Below, piece after piece: positions 62,191 through 64,000 of a stretch of DNA of 64,000 bases. The stretch's first letter is position 1. Each line of letters opens with the position of its first letter. The notes under the pieces were generated by a model. The model worked only from the letters and a program-made list of their open reading frames with translations, did not search any database and had not been told where the DNA came from. A program made the position numbers and the translations under genes. Origin of the DNA: Himantopus leucocephalus (Eukaryota; Chordata; Aves; Charadriiformes; Recurvirostridae); NCBI GenBank assembly GCA_003993805.1, contig RSEF01000001.1, positions 63,484,550 to 63,548,549 of the forward strand, in the 5' to 3' direction.

Positions 62191-63504
62191 AATTCCCTCA
62201 GTTTTTGCTAGCATTAAGAATCACAGATAGGGATATTCTAGCATATAAAATAAACCTTGCTGAATTTCAGCCCTAGCAGTCGGTGTCAGTCAAGTCCTAA
62301 CTGAAGGAGAGATGGAGGATGCATGTGTGCTTGGTTGTTTGGACTCAGAAAATCTCGCTCTTACCTGTTATTAGCGTTCCTTGCAGTTCTCCCTGGAGAC
62401 CTGATGCTAGTATCTGTTGCTGACAGGATTCTAAGTTACAGGAATAGTGGCCTGATCCAATGTGGTAATGTGTTGGTAATTCATCCAACTGATTGTGTTC
62501 GGAATAACTGTTAAAACTGCTAACCTGTTCATAAACCAACAGTCACTTCCTCTGTCATGCGTTTGCCTTTCCTGCAGGAGCAGGTGGAGTATCACTGCTA
62601 AAACACTCCTGGTCCTAGATAGAGAACCCAGCAATGTAAGTCACTGCCCCAGGAGCCAAATTCTTTGTTATGTGGTTGTAAAAATTTAGCTTCAACAAAT
62701 ATGATCTTATGGCCTGCTTCTCCCTGCTGAAGTGGCTCCCCTCTTCCTCTAACAAGGGTCTCTATCTTCATATCTGCTCCCAGCGCTCTTGGAGACCGTA
62801 GTACCTTTGTCCATTGGGAATGGAGTGTACCTTTCCTGGGGAAGACAACAAGACTAAATCATTCAAGCAGTAGCTAACACTGCAACAGATTTTTTTTAAA
62901 ATTTTATTTTATTTTTTTAGTAATAGCATGCAGAATTTTGGCAAGATCTGCTGGGCTTTTTTTGTGTGTGTGTGCCTTACAGTAGGTGGGTGTCTGAGGG
63001 TGGCAGGCTCTTGGCAGCATTTCACATTCTGTCTGATGAGTAAAAAATGATAATCAAAAGAAAAGCTAGTGTTCCATACCTTCTTTTTTTCTTTAATGCT
63101 ACTGGTAAGTCATGCACATCAGATCCATGAACATCACAGATGGTGAGGCTAATGCTTTTTAAAGCCTTGAGCGAGTTTGTGCGGAGCTATTCAGAGGATA
63201 AAGCAGGAGGAAATTCCTCAGTATGAAGCACACGCTGAACTCAAATGGGTGGGGGGCATCCCCTCTCTTCCTTCCTCATCCTTCCCTAACCCCTGTCCCC
63301 AAAGTGAGCTGCGTAGTCCTACGCTAGTGATTGCTCTGGTAGGAGCGGCTCTTTGAGAATCCCAGGCTCTGGTTTAACAGTTTTCCTGCTTGAAGTTCTG
63401 AGAGAAAGAAAACTATGGCTTAAAGCAGAAAAAGCACCATCCCATGGAAACCCTTCTAGTTGCTCCTCTCTGCTACGGAATAGGTCGTTACTACCAGGGA
63501 CTCC

Positions 63505-63585
63505 CACTGCACCTTTCAATTCTCGGACCTTGGACCAGTCACCTAACCTTTTTAGCTCATTATCTCTGCTTGTGAAAGCAATGCA
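63505..63585 (+). mobile_element. MIR-like SINE fragment
   Basis: GGACCTTGGACCAGTCACCT followed by AACCTTTTTAGCTCATTATC and TCTGCTTGTGAAA parallels the MIR core 'gaccttgggcaagtcacttaacctctctgtgcctcagtttcctcatctgtaaaa'. The left end is not clear. Confidence 0.68.
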
Positions 63586-64000
63586 TTGTGGGTATTTTTG
63601 GTTTTTTCTTTTAATTACATTTCTCTGTGTTTACTTTGATCAGAATTGATTGACTTGTTTTCCTGAGGTGTTGCATCGGTTCTTTAAGATGCTGAATAAT
63701 AATACTTTGCATGCTTGTGTGATCAGCCAAATCTTATCGCATGTCTAATGTGCAGGGTAAAAGCAGGTGATGTATGGATGTCAGAAACAAAGTCATGCAG
63801 CCCTGTGAAGCTCGAAATATGTAATCATACACAACTCTGAAACGTGCTTCTGACATAGGTGACTCCAGCCCCTGTGAGATGCCTTCTGAGGGGCTCCTCG
63901 ATTTCACAAGCCCACTTCATGAAGCCAATGTTTCCATGTGTTTAGGGGGTAAATAAAATCATTCCAGGAGAATAACCAGAGTGGAGGTTTCTAAACCCTT

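Larger units (their letters stand above)
58999..64000 (+). other. RBFOX2: RBFOX2 intron after exon H (incomplete)
   Basis: The intron starts GTAAGC and runs beyond the window edge. It contains L3/CR1-like remnants at 61.2-61.35 kb (minus) and 61.4-62.2 kb (plus) and a MIR-like fragment at 63.5 kb. No coding exon of the known RBFOX2 C-terminus was found in it. Confidence 0.85.

Overview
The window is vertebrate nuclear DNA, most likely from a bird. It holds CR1 retrotransposons with the typical 3' tail of a repeated ATTCTRTG-type octamer, old MIR-like and L3/CR1-like fossils, compact introns, and no bacterial-style gene packing. Almost all of it is the plus-strand transcription unit of one gene. 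The spliced peptide from eight exons identifies that gene as RBFOX2 (RBM9/FOX-2), a sequence-specific splicing regulator that binds (U)GCAUG. The species cannot be named from the sequence alone.

Layout: 1-18486 is upstream intron; no recognisable first exon or translation start lies in it, so the 5' end of the gene is outside the window or is an alternative exon I cannot recognise. The coding exons are A 18487-18711, B 29182-29328, C 42962-43015, D 52225-52317, E 55010-55070, F 57462-57515, G 57655-57747 and H 58866-58998. From 59000 to the end is the next intron; the C-terminal exons lie beyond it. All exon phases agree, and every splice site is AG/GT. Exons A to early B code the low-complexity N-terminal region, late B to E the RNA recognition motif (RRM), and F to H the start of the C-terminal domain. 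Intron lengths are about 10.5, 13.6, 9.2, 2.7, 2.4, 0.14 and 1.1 kb.

The main regulatory interest is around exon D, the 93-nt exon carrying RNP1. TGCATG, the binding site of RBFOX proteins themselves, lies against its acceptor and also forms part of its weak donor, which fits known RBFOX autoregulation by skipping this exon. In the next intron, 53146-53219 looks like an unassigned 74-nt exon with strong splice sites that would introduce a stop codon, a possible second autoregulatory (poison) exon. Exon B has a tandem NAGNAG acceptor, exon G is an in-frame cassette, and GCATG sites cluster upstream of exon H.

The remainder is introns with repeats: one well-preserved CR1 3' end (30.55-31.44 kb), a second CR1 broken by a 100-N assembly gap (40.3-40.5 kb), at least four ancient CR1/L3-like remnants (23.3, 33-35.2, 61.2 and 61.4-62.2 kb), four MIR-like pieces (51.6, 55.3, 55.9, 63.5 kb), simple repeats, and a few GC/CpG-rich patches that may be enhancers or alternative promoters. 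I found no tRNA, rRNA, CRISPR or second protein-coding gene.
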